Shown here: one piece after another, positions 49,401-53,832 of the stretch
Layout of the letters: each line of letters opens with the position of its first letter
Numbering within the stretch: the first letter of the stretch is position 1
Assembly (NCBI GenBank): GCA_905221615.1
Contig: CAJNDT010003246.1
Coordinates: 535,306 to 599,305, forward strand
From: Symbiodinium sp. CCMP2592
Lineage: Eukaryota > Sar > Dinophyceae > Suessiales > Symbiodiniaceae
Length of the DNA: 64,000 bases
Direction of reading: 5' to 3'
Translations under genes and position numbers: made by a program
Notes under the pieces: model-generated
Database searches by the model: none
What the model saw: only the letters and a program-made list of their open reading frames with translations
Told to the model about the DNA's origin: nothing

Positions 49401-50479
49401 GAGGTCAGCGGCCTGGCGATGTCGGAGCTCATCATCGACGGACAATCTTCCTGCGCCTTGGTCCTAGAGGTGTGCCTTTTCTTCCCATTTCCTTGCCGAA
49501 TCAACCAACACCAAAAGTATGGCGGTCTCTTGTGGAGTTCTGTCGCATTTCAGCCACCCGGAAAAAAAACGGCCTCTCTTGAACACTCCCTAAGGATCAA
49601 AGCCACACGCTTTGAGTCTACACAGGATGCAAGCTGCCTTCTTCCAGGTTAAAGTGCAAGAGATCCGGAATTAAAGTTCCACTGTAAACTTATCGCCTTG
49701 AGCAACTACAAGAAGGTTACTCCATGAGCTCGGCTTCAAATGAAGGCAGAGACGTGGGAGATAACATGACGGTTTGGTCTTGGATACCTAAAATGACCAG
49801 AACCTACAGTTTTGTAGGGTCCTTATAGATTTCATATCAGGATTTAGAATAATAGCCTACAAAGAAGTAGTGCCGATTTAAGATAGAATGGGGCTTCAAG
49901 GATAGTGGATTGTGGTTTTAGACGTTAGGTTTTGGGAGCGCAAGAGAATCCGTCGCGCATAGGAACTGCACAGTTGTATGTGATGGTGCGGAACATGAAC
50001 ACTAGCCGAACCTTAAACCTAAACCTTAAACCTCCCTACACCTTAAATCCTAGAATCCTCAAAACGCAAAGCATTGTGGATTTGAGGCACTTGAAACCCT
50101 TAAGCCCCAGTCCTAAACCCCCTTAGATCCATAAGCCTTGAACTCACCAAAAACCTTCAACCGTACTTAAAGGATCATGGGACTTAATAATAACTAGGGT
50201 TATAATTGGGTAAACCCTATTTAAGGTACCTATATGTACCTATAACCTTACTTACTAAGTCCCATGATCCTCCAAGTAAACCCTAAACCGTAAGCATCGG
50301 AGCCCATATCTCACCGAATGCACCGGATCTCAAAAAAAAAGCATCGAAGCCCAGGCGTGGATTTAAGGCACTTCCGGCCCAGCCGCTTCGCAAATGCGGG
50401 CCCAAGAGCTCCTCAGAGGGGGAGGACGCTGGGCTCGTACTTTTGGTGTTTGCTTTGTTGCATTGTTTTTGGTTTTTAA
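14518..50479 (+). CDS. FAD-dependent oxidoreductase (DAO superfamily), 36-kb gene with nested passengers
   Basis: Plus-strand gene in about 18 short exons. Exons: 14518-14599, 14803-14925, 16252-16295, 16816-16887, 17429-17448, 18125-about 18151, 18978-19032, 20490-20550, 21530-21611, 22563-22642, 23212-about 23260, candidates at 24974-25013 and 37193-37243, 27418-about 27450, 37950-about 38005, 38425-38500, 39553-39618, 49404-49452, 50355-50479 (stop TAA). In order they encode an uninterrupted, non-overlapping DAO-family protein: dinucleotide-binding [84 protein letters not shown]. Phases match at most junctions; at least one exon between 19033 and 20489 and one before 27418 are unplaced. 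Substrate unknown; related plant and bacterial proteins are called FAD-dependent oxidoreductases. A 17-exon gene and a LINE lie inside two of its introns. Confidence 0.75.
14669..14760. repeat. (TA)n / (CATA)n microsatellite in intron 1 of the oxidoreductase
   Basis: Two TA runs (about 14689-14707 and 14726-14746) separated by CATACATACATA. Confidence 0.85.
14991..15082. repeat. Introner-like element, family L
   Basis: GAATGTAGGGTTCTATAGTA...GATTTGGGAAAGTATTCCCC...AGGACCCTTTGG. A close second copy lies at 31225-31305. Confidence 0.6.
16085..16205. repeat. Telomere-type repeats in both orientations
   Basis: TTTAGGG units followed by CCCTAAA units (head to head), just upstream of oxidoreductase exon 3. 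A further block lies at 16478-16535. Confidence 0.7.
16650..16745. repeat. Introner, family A, in an oxidoreductase intron
   Basis: TIR AGTTTCCGAAAATGGGG pairs with CCCCAATTTCGTAAACT. It lies in the intron between exons 16252-16295 and 16816-16887. Confidence 0.8.
17429..23260 (+). CDS. FAD oxidoreductase middle exons, including a 20-nt microexon
   Basis: 17429-17448 is a 20-nt microexon (VAAAASG). 18125-18151 encodes [13 protein letters not shown]. 18978-19032 encodes [18 protein letters not shown]. 20490-20550 encodes [19 protein letters not shown]. 21530-21611 encodes [20 protein letters not shown] and RIGTAE. 22563-22642 encodes [20 protein letters not shown] and ETLPADK. 23212 onward encodes [15 protein letters not shown]. 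The sequence follows the conserved DAO order (SGK.GGFLA; ELAE.LG.ESYR; WLDG; ELC..L; V.GV..DG..L.ADK; GPWA). Phases agree for 20490 to 23212 and for 16888 to 18125. The junction 19032 to 20490 does not, so an exon is missing there. Introners B and C and telomere-type blocks fill the introns. Confidence 0.7.
18624..18736. repeat. Introner, family C
   Basis: A near-perfect long inverted repeat: TACCTATAGTCTCCATTGTA pairs with TACATTGGAGACTATAGGTA, with an inner TTGGTTAACCAA on each arm. The second copy is at 59854-59967. Confidence 0.9.
19486..19650. repeat. Higher-order telomere-type repeat (about 65-bp period)
   Basis: The unit CCCTGAATCCCAA(A)GCCCTTATAAACCC... recurs 2.5 times, with CCCTAAACC variants inside. 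Located in an oxidoreductase intron. Confidence 0.8.
19751..19842. repeat. Introner, family F
   Basis: TACCTGGACCCTAAGGAACC pairs with the inverted GGTTCCGTGGGGCTAAGGTA. Inner ACCTACCTTTT / AAAAGGTAGGT arms. Confidence 0.8.
19945..20060. repeat. Telomere-type repeat block (TTTAGGG variants)
   Basis: Degenerate TTTAGGG units, intronic. Confidence 0.7.
20388..20488. repeat. Telomere-type block ending at an exon acceptor
   Basis: CCCTAAACCCTTAAACCC repeats run to ACCTATAG|G, the acceptor of the oxidoreductase exon at 20490. The repeat effectively supplies the 3' end of the intron. Confidence 0.7.
20635..20727. repeat. Introner, family B
   Basis: ACCCATAGGCCTCAAAGTAG pairs with CTACTTTGGGGCCTATGGGT. 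The core is TTCATATTTAGAATTCTAT. About 93 bp, in the intron after exon 20490-20550. Confidence 0.9.
21001..21030. repeat. (CTAT)n microsatellite
   Basis: About seven TATC/CTAT units. Confidence 0.9.
21234..21375. repeat. (CT)n microsatellite
   Basis: A long interrupted CT tract. It produces spurious Ser/Leu and Arg/Glu open frames. Confidence 0.9.
21394..21490. repeat. Telomere-like segment between 28-bp direct repeats
   Basis: CCATGCAGCATGCGAGGTAG plus (C)(T/A)CTTTGG occurs at 21394-21421 and 21463-21490 with one mismatch. Between them lies a short CCCTAAAC-type stretch. Confidence 0.75.
21657..21748. repeat. Introner, family B
   Basis: ACCCATAGGCCCCAAAGTAG pairs with CTACTTTGGGGCCTATGGTT. 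Lies just after exon 21530-21611. Confidence 0.9.
22146..22440. repeat. Cryptic GAT/GCT/GTG triplet region
   Basis: Low-complexity triplets inside the intron between exons 21530-21611 and 22563-22642. Open frames here (Asp/Ala-rich) are not conserved and do not fit the gene's phase. Confidence 0.6.
23060..23168. repeat. Introner-like inverted repeat
   Basis: TTATTCCCTTTTGGTAGTCC pairs loosely with ACCAAAAAGGGAGCCC; GTACC lies in the loop. It lies directly before exon 23212. Confidence 0.45.
23261..24631. other. Intronic sequence without a recognised exon
   Basis: Lies within the oxidoreductase gene between LGPWAALA and the candidate exon at 24974. No conserved block was recognised. Confidence 0.3.
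24632..24980. repeat. Large telomere-type block flanked by a 14-bp perfect direct repeat
   Basis: CCCTAAAC/CCCGAAAACC variants fill 24650-24965. GATCCAGGAGTGAT occurs at 24632-24645 and again at 24967-24980. Splicing between the two copies would use a GA donor and an AG|G acceptor, the same geometry as the introners. Confidence 0.8.
24974..27450 (+). CDS. FAD oxidoreductase exons in 25-27 kb (one candidate, one strong)
   Basis: 24974-25013 is a candidate exon after GATCCAG|G encoding [13 protein letters not shown], which fits the variable region before the conserved YPRPDG segment. 27418-about 27450 begins after CTGCAG|G and encodes [12 protein letters not shown], a clear match to the DAO-family [12 protein letters not shown] block. 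The segment expected between them (GQK.HS...PRPDG) was not found. The intron after this exon contains the whole nested gene at 28428-36142. Confidence 0.5.
25017..25306. repeat. Nested introners: family E inside family D
   Basis: The outer arms TTGGAGGTTCATG / CATGAACCTCCAA are family D. Inside, TACTTGGAGGATCATGGGAC...CCATGATCCTTTAAGTAG (about 25033-25165) is family E. Confidence 0.7.
25335..25395. repeat. Half copy of introner family B
   Basis: Only the left arm and core (TGCCCCATAGTAGTTCC...TCATATGTAGAATTCTAT) are present. Confidence 0.6.
25604..25696. repeat. Introner, family F
   Basis: CCCTAACCCTGAAATACCTA pairs with AGGTTATTCAGGGTTAAGG. Confidence 0.75.
25770..25885. repeat. Introner, family D
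   Basis: TACTTGGAGGTTCATGGGTA pairs with TACCCATGAACCTCCAAGGTA across GGTAACTATACCTATA. Confidence 0.9.
25962..26040. repeat. Introner-like element, family N
   Basis: GACCCTCCTTGTACCCTC...GGGTAGATGGAGGGTC. Relatives at about 53533-53635 and 58308-58391. Confidence 0.5.
28404..28405 (+). promoter_or_regulatory. Candidate spliced-leader acceptor of the nested gene
   Basis: A pyrimidine-rich TCTAGTTGCTTTTCAG|G lies 22 nt before the ATG at 28428. It supports an independent mature mRNA for the gene nested in the oxidoreductase intron. Confidence 0.5.
28428..32062 (+). CDS. BtuF-like cobalamin/ferrichrome-binding domain (exons 1-10)
   Basis: Landmarks of the BtuF-type binding domain occur in order: [14 protein letters not shown] and [10 protein letters not shown] (exon 1), [20 protein letters not shown] and VVLTQ (exon 2), ALCDVCAPS (exon 3), [16 protein letters not shown] (exon 4), [17 protein letters not shown] and RCVLL (exon 5), [20 protein letters not shown] (exon 6), [20 protein letters not shown] (exon 7), [18 protein letters not shown] (exon 8), [11 protein letters not shown] (exon 9), [18 protein letters not shown] (exon 10). 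It begins at MAMTSAPRV with no signal peptide, so it should act inside the cell rather than with an ABC importer. The ligand is not evident; dinoflagellates commonly need exogenous B12, which makes a corrinoid possible but unproven. Introns 1 and 3 consist largely of introners I and M. Confidence 0.8.
28428..36142 (+). CDS. Three-domain fusion: BtuF-like binding domain + DUF5522 + DUF71/PP-loop ATPase
   Basis: Seventeen exons: 28428-28607, 28728-28862, 28992-29090, 29421-29517, 29792-29895, 30219-30328, 30685-30807, 31066-31129, 31758-about 31810, 31969-32062, 32727-32827, 33315-33611, 33729-34007, 34414-34445 (32 nt), 34618-34669, 35607-35693, 36071-36142 (stop TAG). All checked phases agree, giving about 655-660 residues. 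Every internal acceptor is AG|G; donors are GT, GC or GA. Domain order: periplasmic-binding-like domain of the BtuF/FepB family without a signal peptide; DUF5522 with a [11 protein letters not shown] cluster; DUF71 with [20 protein letters not shown] and GENGEFH. The link between exons 10 and 11 (32062 to 32727) is phase-correct, with a GC donor and no new start, which supports one fused protein. The role is unknown. The gene lies wholly inside an intron of the FAD oxidoreductase. Confidence 0.75.
28608..28727. repeat. Introner, family I, forming intron 1 of the fusion gene
   Basis: The whole 120-nt intron: GAGACTGGGTTCTTG...CACCCAG. TCG|GAG and CAG|GAG give a GA donor and an AG|G acceptor from the duplicated GAG. 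Confidence 0.85.
29091..29155. repeat. Introner, family M, at the start of intron 3
   Basis: GTTCTTAGTGGGGAATGGGG pairs with CCCCCATTTCCTACTAAGAAC. Confidence 0.7.
29186..29287. repeat. Introner-like element, family H
   Basis: AGGGCCTTAATAGTTACCAA...GGGGTTCCTTGTTATAAGC...GGGCCCCAAAAGCCTATTCT with GGCCCCT at the end. In intron 3 of the fusion gene. Confidence 0.65.
29704..29776. repeat. Introner, family H, before exon 5 of the fusion gene
   Basis: TACAGGGGCCTGTACTAAC pairs with the inverted AATTTTTATGGCCCCTACA. Exon 5 starts 16 bp later. Confidence 0.65.
30880..31046. repeat. Long (TA)n microsatellite in intron 7 of the fusion gene
   Basis: Interrupted TA/TATC runs over about 165 bp; source of spurious Tyr/Ile frames. 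Confidence 0.9.
31225..31305. repeat. Introner-like element, family L
   Basis: Shares TAGAATGTAGGGTTTCTATA and GATTTGGGAAAGTATTCCCC with the copy at 14991. Confidence 0.6.
31843..31945. repeat. Telomere-type block in intron 9 of the fusion gene
   Basis: CCCTAAACC/CCCTGAACC variants; the exon 10 acceptor follows shortly after. Confidence 0.75.
32064..32080. repeat. Poly(G) run at the intron 10 donor
   Basis: CCAG|GC followed by about 15 G. The GC donor abuts the homopolymer, which is also a likely place for sequencing length errors. Confidence 0.7.
32233..32355. repeat. Introner, family E, in intron 10 of the fusion gene
   Basis: GCTTAAAGGATCATGGGACT pairs with AGTCCCATGATCCTCCCAGT. A half copy of the left arm is at 32140-32175. 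Confidence 0.85.
32727..33430 (+). CDS. DUF5522 Cys-rich domain of the fusion (exon 11 and start of exon 12)
   Basis: Exon 11 encodes [20 protein letters not shown] then [13 protein letters not shown]. Exon 12 continues [20 protein letters not shown] then [11 protein letters not shown]5522 proteins share Y.DP.TG..VFTE..H..RG.CCG..CRHCPY, so the domain is complete across the junction. The five clustered Cys plus His suggest metal or Fe-S binding, which is inference. The domain is normally a small stand-alone protein. Confidence 0.75.
33440..36142 (+). CDS. DUF71 / diphthine-ammonia-ligase-like ATP-binding domain (exons 12-17)
   Basis: Exon 12 contains [17 protein letters not shown], the PP-loop that binds ATP pyrophosphate. 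Exon 13 has [20 protein letters not shown] across the junction, then [14 protein letters not shown] and YPIWHKSYE. Exon 14 encodes [10 protein letters not shown] in 32 nt. Exon 15 encodes [18 protein letters not shown]. Exon 16 encodes [19 protein letters not shown]. Exon 17 has [17 protein letters not shown] then the stop. The GENGEFH motif is the family signature. Members include Dph6, which amidates diphthine, but this sequence belongs to the broader group with unassigned substrates. Exon 16 to 17 phase is plausible; a further small exon between them is possible. Confidence 0.75.
33612..33728. repeat. Introner, family A, forming intron 12 of the fusion gene
   Basis: The intron is GTGGGAGTTTCCGAAAACTG...GCTCCCAG. 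AGGTGG is present at both boundaries (33610-33615 and 33727-33732), consistent with a target duplication used as splice sites. Confidence 0.85.
34025..34075. repeat. Half copy of introner family J
   Basis: AGAGACTCCAATATCCCTCA then ATTAAGGAATATGCC matches the left arm of the copy at 55883. It lies in intron 13, together with a family B copy. Confidence 0.6.
34296..34383. repeat. Introner, family B, in intron 13 of the fusion gene
   Basis: ACCCAGAGGCCCCATAGTAG pairs with CTACTATGGGGCCTTACGGT. Confidence 0.85.
34446..34617. repeat. Introner, family I, forming intron 14 of the fusion gene
   Basis: The intron is GAAGCTGGGTTCTTC...AGAAGAACCCAG. GT|GAAG and CAG|GAAG show the duplicated GAAG and a GA donor. 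Confidence 0.85.
34670..35606. repeat. Intron 15 built from stacked introners (A x3 with G nested)
   Basis: Three family A left ends (GCTTCCGAAAATTCGG at about 34676, 34768 and 34857) precede one right end near 35045 (TTTTCGGAAACT). A family G element (GGTTGATGATATAG...TGTCATCAACC, about 34897-34994) sits inside the last. A CT run lies at 35373-35399. Confidence 0.75.
35700..35768. repeat. Introner, family F, in intron 16 of the fusion gene
   Basis: ACCTGGACCCCAAATAACCT pairs with AGGTTATTTGGGGTTAAGG. Confidence 0.8.
36143..37192. other. Intron sequence after the nested gene
   Basis: Still inside the oxidoreductase intron. Opposing open frames at 36736-37187 have no recognised motif. No exon is supported. 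Confidence 0.35.
37193..37243 (+). CDS. Candidate oxidoreductase exon ([13 protein letters not shown])
   Basis: A short open segment after TCGCAG encodes [16 protein letters not shown], and CCC|GAAATC could be a GA donor. It would fill the gap between GGSEHL and [12 protein letters not shown]. The acceptor lacks the usual AG|G, so this is tentative. Confidence 0.3.
37768..38215. repeat. Telomere-type blocks on both sides of an exon
   Basis: CCCTAAACC units at 37768-37905 and TTTAGGG variants at 38095-38215 bracket the oxidoreductase exon at 37950. Confidence 0.75.
37950..39618 (+). CDS. FAD oxidoreductase C-terminal exons before the LINE
   Basis: 37950-about 38005 encodes [19 protein letters not shown]. 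38425-38500 encodes [20 protein letters not shown] then PIMGK, with a GT donor. 39553-39618 encodes [20 protein letters not shown] then AP, and is followed by a GC donor. QACxxPCxPDxxPxxG and [13 protein letters not shown] are signature C-terminal blocks of this DAO subfamily. The 38501-39552 intron holds introners H, E and A. The intron after 39618 holds the (GA)n-bounded LINE. Confidence 0.75.
38571..38678. repeat. Introner, family H
   Basis: TAATATAGGGGCTTCAATAG...GGGGTTCC...AGTGGGCCCCAAAAACC...GGGCCCTGTAGTA. Confidence 0.7.
39046..39173. repeat. Introner, family E
   Basis: TACTTAAAGGATCATGGGAC pairs with GTCCCATGATCCTCCAAGTA. Confidence 0.9.
39215..39315. repeat. Introner, family A
   Basis: GTGTTTCCGAAAATAGGGGA, then AGTAGGATCCTTATTCTAAG, ending TTTTCGCAAATTCCC. 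Confidence 0.7.
40400..40458. repeat. (GA)n at the 5' edge of the LINE
   Basis: An almost pure GA run, preceded by GACAAA and followed by GCGAGCCGGCAGATCGGG. Confidence 0.9.
40584..43589 (+). CDS. LINE AP endonuclease - reverse transcriptase polyprotein, intact (1001 aa)
   Basis: ATG at 40584; an in-frame TGA lies at 40530-40532. The N-terminal endonuclease/exonuclease/phosphatase domain shows [10 protein letters not shown], the catalytic Glu in [24 protein letters not shown] and TSDHEPV (residues about 1-230). The reverse transcriptase (about 420-740) shows [26 protein letters not shown] (motif A Asp), [15 protein letters not shown] (motif B), [10 protein letters not shown] (motif C, YMDD rather than the FADD common in LINEs) and [10 protein letters not shown] Trp-rich tail ends in a Lys/Arg/Gln-rich stretch. 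No RNase H and no CCHC zinc knuckle is present. There is no internal stop, so the copy is coding-intact and perhaps recent. Endonuclease plus RT would act by target-primed reverse transcription. Confidence 0.9.
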   Translation: MHAISWNVGGLSAAKALEVVLALRRQRIRPFCGTLVVFIQEIICDPGKQHHSLGELQAIFGKKAEEWRGNAILHTSNLRHSQGKLLPCSISCTLTSDELRLGAFSVHIPHHATLSTTEQILQQLYPHLQSHHRAIVGIDANETFETAQQRRQTKACTARGEMLLEWFEEAECHLPQQALEQPSHFPYNTTMEPRRLDYIFVKKLLCDPGEILAQRDIATSDHEPVSVPLTKIRAKNIEGDQRAAPWSSRILKAGNEVDAILDRDLNVGGDPVMQIQQVAVAISKPGKNKQPFEESAALREMRRQALQAPPGEDRRRLWKLARRVHKQEHRRWQQLAMQKVAELDWGMKKALTEQSRDHTWELYLTDDDNWKKALQDHFEKIFYRQKQVIVTATIRGIMHQLEIRCKHTPWKPFKMEELMAVKVKWRNGKSCGPDMVSHEALKAMLPHPTWGNRLLELFNDMLYTCRIVASVEAGVTILLAKTSQPKDWSETRPITLSSVLLKTFGQLILQRSGDAIQTPARLQWCRRGRQGVELILILRRLARIARDWGLEFYIAKLDIRKAFDSIYQESLAAHVYQTIGEKARLPWEARAWVALLHAENICIQVAGENIPIRQSNGVRQGAPESPVAFGSVVADDLDAAIQEARTSKPSDDTSPPEDGGSYMDDNYIWSTNRQHFQHLLSCLGHRLPRRGLYLHPGKTDIISNSDKQVTFKVAGENVTTKGPKHIFHVLGSPLSFQGGTAMLLAEAQSRARKAFWTHRDSFTSAATIRQKLQIHVVLVRQSALWACQTWPCHSCLLRSINSIQLAHVRVMLGLRRQPCEEWATWNKRSLRRSRLALYHCGGTRWSTFVLSQIWTAIGHVSRGDPVGGKILQWHSLQWWQEQKDIGRPLQHAARFNAYMDIDRQLSDTIGKNWFAIAQDRDTWGEWEATFIAKYDVPWSSGKQSSISNLAPGDQQASDRAFLESLEDSSRKKQQRSNGKAKQRAKQRTNRPRNLQTPQLRD
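43680..48035 (+). CDS. LINE second ORF, Pro/Gln/Thr-rich, broken by frameshifts
   Basis: The open reading moves between frames: frame 0 from the ATG at 43680 ([29 protein letters not shown]), frame 1 from about 44019 to 44859 ([34 protein letters not shown]), frame 0 to about 45491 ([32 protein letters not shown]), frame 2 to about 47650 ([40 protein letters not shown]), and frame 0 to the stop at 48033 ([36 protein letters not shown]). The first three switches fall on runs of exactly six C (44019-44024, 44859-44864, 45491-45496). Long Pro/Gln/Thr tracts alternate with conserved-looking islands. The ORF lies downstream of the RT, the reverse of the usual ORF1-ORF2 order. The function may be RNA binding or structural; no known domain was recognised. 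Confidence 0.55.
47660..47800 (+). repeat. Tandem repeat near the end of the second LINE ORF
   Basis: A unit of about 66 bp, containing CGGGAGC(C/T)(C/G)(C/T)TGAAG then GCACGAT(C/T)CT(G/C)CCGGGGGACA, occurs twice. It encodes a repeated [13 protein letters not shown] / [13 protein letters not shown] block. Confidence 0.6.
48036..49209 (+). other. Probable 3' untranslated region of the LINE
   Basis: No coding was seen. Sense-strand G5-G6 runs typical of the element continue (e.g. near 48478, 48677, 48921, 49174) and stop at the (GA)n, which argues that the element extends this far. Confidence 0.45.
49210..49235. repeat. (GA)n at the 3' edge of the LINE
   Basis: CCCGG then (GA)n; host intron with telomere-type repeat (49352-49392) follows. 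Confidence 0.85.
49352..49392. repeat. Telomere-type block before exon 49404
   Basis: CCCTAAACCCTAAACCCC units immediately upstream of the acceptor ATGAG|G. Confidence 0.8.
49404..50479 (+). CDS. FAD oxidoreductase last two exons, after the LINE
   Basis: 49404-49452 follows ATGAG|G and encodes [19 protein letters not shown] donor in phase 1 joins 50355-50479, which encodes [20 protein letters not shown] and a Trp/Cys/Phe-rich tail before TAA. The family consensus is (A)TGxAMAELIxxGxxxxxDLxxFxPxRF, so the protein resumes exactly where exon 39553-39618 stopped. Introner E (50164-50278) lies in the last intron. Confidence 0.7.
50164..50278. repeat. Introner, family E, in the last oxidoreductase intron
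   Basis: TACTTAAAGGATCATGGGAC pairs with GTCCCATGATCCTCCAAGTA. Confidence 0.9.
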
Positions 50480-50838
50480 TGTTTTTAGGGTTTCAGGGTT
50501 TTAGTGTTTTTAGGAGTTTAGGGTTTCAGGGATTTTAGGGTTCAGGGTTTAGGGTTTATGGGGTTAGGGTTTGTAGTAACTTGAGTTTCGAAAGTTCGGT
50601 GTAGCGTTGGCGGAATTGAGGTTAGGGCTTCGTGACGTTGGACGCTGAGGGCATTCAGCGTTGAACTCGTGTGATGGTTTATGTAGGGAGATAGGAGTTT
50701 AAGGAATTTTCTCGAGGAATTAGGCATCTGGGAGTTCACGGTTACGGTTTACGTTTGGAGAAGTTGACAGATAGGCGAGAAACGAAGGACCGATGATGCG
50801 CAGAATGCTTCTGGGTTCTTGGGTTTCGGCAGGCGCTC

Positions 50839-50951
50839 CTACTTGGAGGTTCATGGTTAGTTACAAGTAGGGTAAAACGGTAGGGTAACTATACTTGTTC
50901 ATATTAGCGGATTGTTCCCCGCATTTATAACTACCCATGAACCTCCAAGTA
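50839..50951. repeat. Introner, family D
   Basis: TACTTGGAGGTTCATGGTTA pairs with TACCCATGAACCTCCAAGTA. Confidence 0.9.
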
Positions 50952-51049
50952 GCATTCCTTGTTCTTTCTTGTCCTTTTTTCGTGTATGGGGATATTCTAA
51001 AGAAGCAAGGAGGCGTTGTTACAGGACGAGTCTACCGATCGCACATGAG

Positions 51050-51131
51050 GGTTTTGGGGCCCATTATAATATGATTCTATAAGGAGCCCCCAAAATAGTA
51101 CAGGTAATTATTAGGGCCCCTATATTACACC
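51050..51131. repeat. Introner-like element, family H (short)
   Basis: TTTTGGGGCCCATTATAAT...GAGCCCCCAAAATAG...TTAGGGCCCCTATATTA. Confidence 0.55.
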
Positions 51132-52174
51132 ACAATCCAAGCTTCTCTCCGAGAGCCAAGGAAGATGGGAACCGTTCCCGTCGGTGAGCAGTGGTAGCTT
51201 CCCGCAGCCGTGGATTGCCAGAAGGAAGCCTCCTTGTGCCCTCAACCCCTACTGGTGGGCATTTAGGTCCTGATCGCCTGATGGAGGATCTGGGGACACG
51301 AAGCCACTAAACCCGGAAACGCTGGCCAAGCAACTATATGACAAAGAATCACGCAGACGCACACACATACATCCTTCGCAAGTTCATGTAAACTGTTTAT
51401 CCACAGCACAGCCCGCATTTCTGCACGTTGCTTGGTCCCGAGACCCTCACACAAACAGGGGCCTTGCGCCTGGCCCGATGACATTCGGCTGAACTATCTC
51501 TCGTCATTGATTCCGATGATTTTTCCTTTCTATCCGACGCCTGCTCGGAAAACAGACACTGCTTTATCCTTGGCTCGGAGTGGAAGGAAAGGCCATGTTG
51601 AAACCAATCACAAGCAGAACCTGGAAACGACTCGTATGCAACGCCCCGATATCCGTTTAGCCCGAAATCGTGCTCAGTGTCTTTCAGCTGTGTTCGCGGT
51701 TTATGTCCTGACGACTGTTGATTTCGATGGTCGACAACCTTAAGCGGTCTAGTGCTCGTCGTCGTCGGTGCAAAAGCAATGGTAGTAGTAGGACTGCACG
51801 CGCTGTTCCAGAAAGGTTTACCGTCATGTCAGAGGTCACTGATTTTGCAAACTTCGCATCGCGGCTCAGCGCGTTTTAGAGCCCCACTGACCTTCTTAGG
51901 ATGTTCTCCGCCCACAGCAGGAACAAGTATGGGGGATCGGGTGGCTGGGGGTGGGTCAACATGAAACATATTTCAATTCATAGTTGCTCGGCTGATTGCA
52001 ACAAGATCGGGTCTGATAAATTCACATATATATATATATAAATATGTGTGTGTGTATATATATATATATATAATTTCCGGACTGTCGCATGCAAAAGATG
52101 CTCAACCGCATGGAGCTGTTCATGACAACCCCGAAACCCAAGTCTCCCCTAAACCCTAAACCCCGACCTTAAAC

Positions 52175-52332
52175 CTCAATATGATTGTGTTGTCCTTGGA
52201 CTGGAAGAGGCAGTTGTTGCTTCAGCCGGCTTAAGCCGTAGCTGTAACTCCTGATAGGTACCGAAACCGCCACAAACTCAGATACCTTGATTTCAAGAAG
52301 CTGCTCATTGCTACAGGGGCGCGGATTTCTCG
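52175..52332 (+). pseudogene. Possible Rab-GDI/REP-like exon remnants
   Basis: One frame reads QYDCVVLGLEEAVVASAGLS, close to the N-terminal YDVxVLGTGLxExxxxxxxS block of Rab GDI/escort proteins but lacking the TG of the GxGxxE loop. About 60 nt further, HKLRYLDFKKLLIATG resembles a later GDI segment (RYLDFK). The intervening residues are absent, so this is at best a deleted remnant. Tentative. Confidence 0.25.
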
Positions 52333-52416
52333 TAATGTAGGAACCTGATTAAGAAGCCCTGGGCCTATAAGGAACCCTAAGAAAGGCCAAAGGTTTCTTA
52401 ATCAGGTTCCTACATT
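52333..52416. repeat. Introner, family K
   Basis: AATGTAGGAACCTGATTAAG pairs with CTTAATCAGGTTCCTACATT. A half copy is at about 62597-62635. Confidence 0.85.
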
Positions 52417-52499
52417 AGACACATAGCCCGGCCAGGTGCCCGCATCCAGTCGCATCTGAAGTGCGTGGTGGCCCAATGCTCGGATGATCATCACTACGT

Positions 52500-52514
52500 T
52501 AGATGATAAATATA

Positions 52515-52545
<31 letters not shown>

Positions 52546-52655
52546 CCTGCATTACCCATACTAAGGAAAATACCAAAATTCCCTTGGTTTAGGGTCATTA
52601 AGGTAATGCAGGATGTGTATATATATATATATATATATATGTATATCATCAACAC
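52500..52655. repeat. Introner, family G, expanded by (TA)n in both arms
   Basis: The core ATCCTGCATTACCCATACTA...GTAATGCAGGAT matches family G. Both arms have grown (TA)n runs of about 26 bp before GATGATA / TATCATCA. Confidence 0.7.
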
Positions 52656-53718
52656 TATTGGCAGCATGGATTCAGGGCTGACGGGCCTAGTGCGGTTTAG
52701 AGTTTACGGGCCCACACCGTCAGCCTTTCTGGAGTTCACCGGTTAAGGGTTGACGTGTTAGGGATTTGCAGGGGTTTGGTGGTTGAGGCTTGTGGAGTTC
52801 AGGGTTTTGCGGTTTAGGGGAGGCGCTTTTTGCAGTTCTGCATCATCCAGCGAAAGCGGCTGAGACGTAATGTTAACGCCCTGATCCCCTGCCCAATCGG
52901 AGCCTGAACAAGGGTCTTCTTCCTATAGTATCCAGTATGTTTATGGTTATGGTATATTGCTTATTATGGGAAATGCGGGGTTTATATCATGAACCCTAGG
53001 TCCTAAACCCTAAACCCCCTATAGATCCCTTTAGGATCCAGTAAGTTTATGGTTAATGTCCCCAAATACCCCTGATGAGTCGATATACCTCGCAGCTTCC
53101 ATGTGCCTTTGCAAGAACTTTATGGTCTGAGCAACACTTGAGACTTCCCATATCGCTTCCAGAAATTACCTAGACCCCCAAGCTACTTTCCATTCCACTG
53201 TGGATGCCCATTATTCAGGATCAACATGGATCCGTGCATCAGGGCTCCATTAAAGGGCGCTTGGCGGGTCCTGGTATGTAAGTCTTGGTAGAGCTTTCAC
53301 CCTTTTGGGCACGATAATCCCTATGAAATCCCAAAATCCTAGGTCCTATAAGCCCTGTATCTATAGTCCTTAAACCCTAAAGCCTAAAACCCTAAATCTC
53401 AAACCCTAAACCCCTAAACCCGAAACCCTAAGCCCCAAATCTTACAAGCCCTCGTCCCTGTCGCGATCTCGCTGTTGTGAGGTGCAAGCTGCAGAGCTGC
53501 TACATCTAAGGCCAGAGTGTCGCTGGGGGTTTCAGGACCCTCCCAGTACTATCCCGTAAGCCTTTTAAGGACTTGGAGGTATATGATCCCAAAGCAGACG
53601 CCTATTAGGTTACAGTAGAGAGTAGATGGAAGGGTCGCTGGTTGAGGTTTGGTGACTTTCTGCTATTGAGGTTTTGAGGCTGCTCGAATGGGGTTTCGGG
53701 TTGAGGGTGCAAGGGCTA

Positions 53719-53832
53719 ATTGGAGGTTCAGGGGGGTAGCTTTGGGTGGGGTTATAAGCAGGGTAATTATACTTATTACTATTATTAGGGGCCTTACAAC
53801 CCTACTTACAACTACCCATGAACCTCCAAGTA
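53719..53832. repeat. Introner, family D
   Basis: ATTGGAGGTTCAGGGGGGTA pairs with TACCCATGAACCTCCAAGT. Confidence 0.8.

Noticed and set aside
14518..50479. Two separate FAD oxidoreductase genes flanking the nested gene
   Set aside because: The exon sets are complementary and do not overlap; no second N-terminal or C-terminal set was found.
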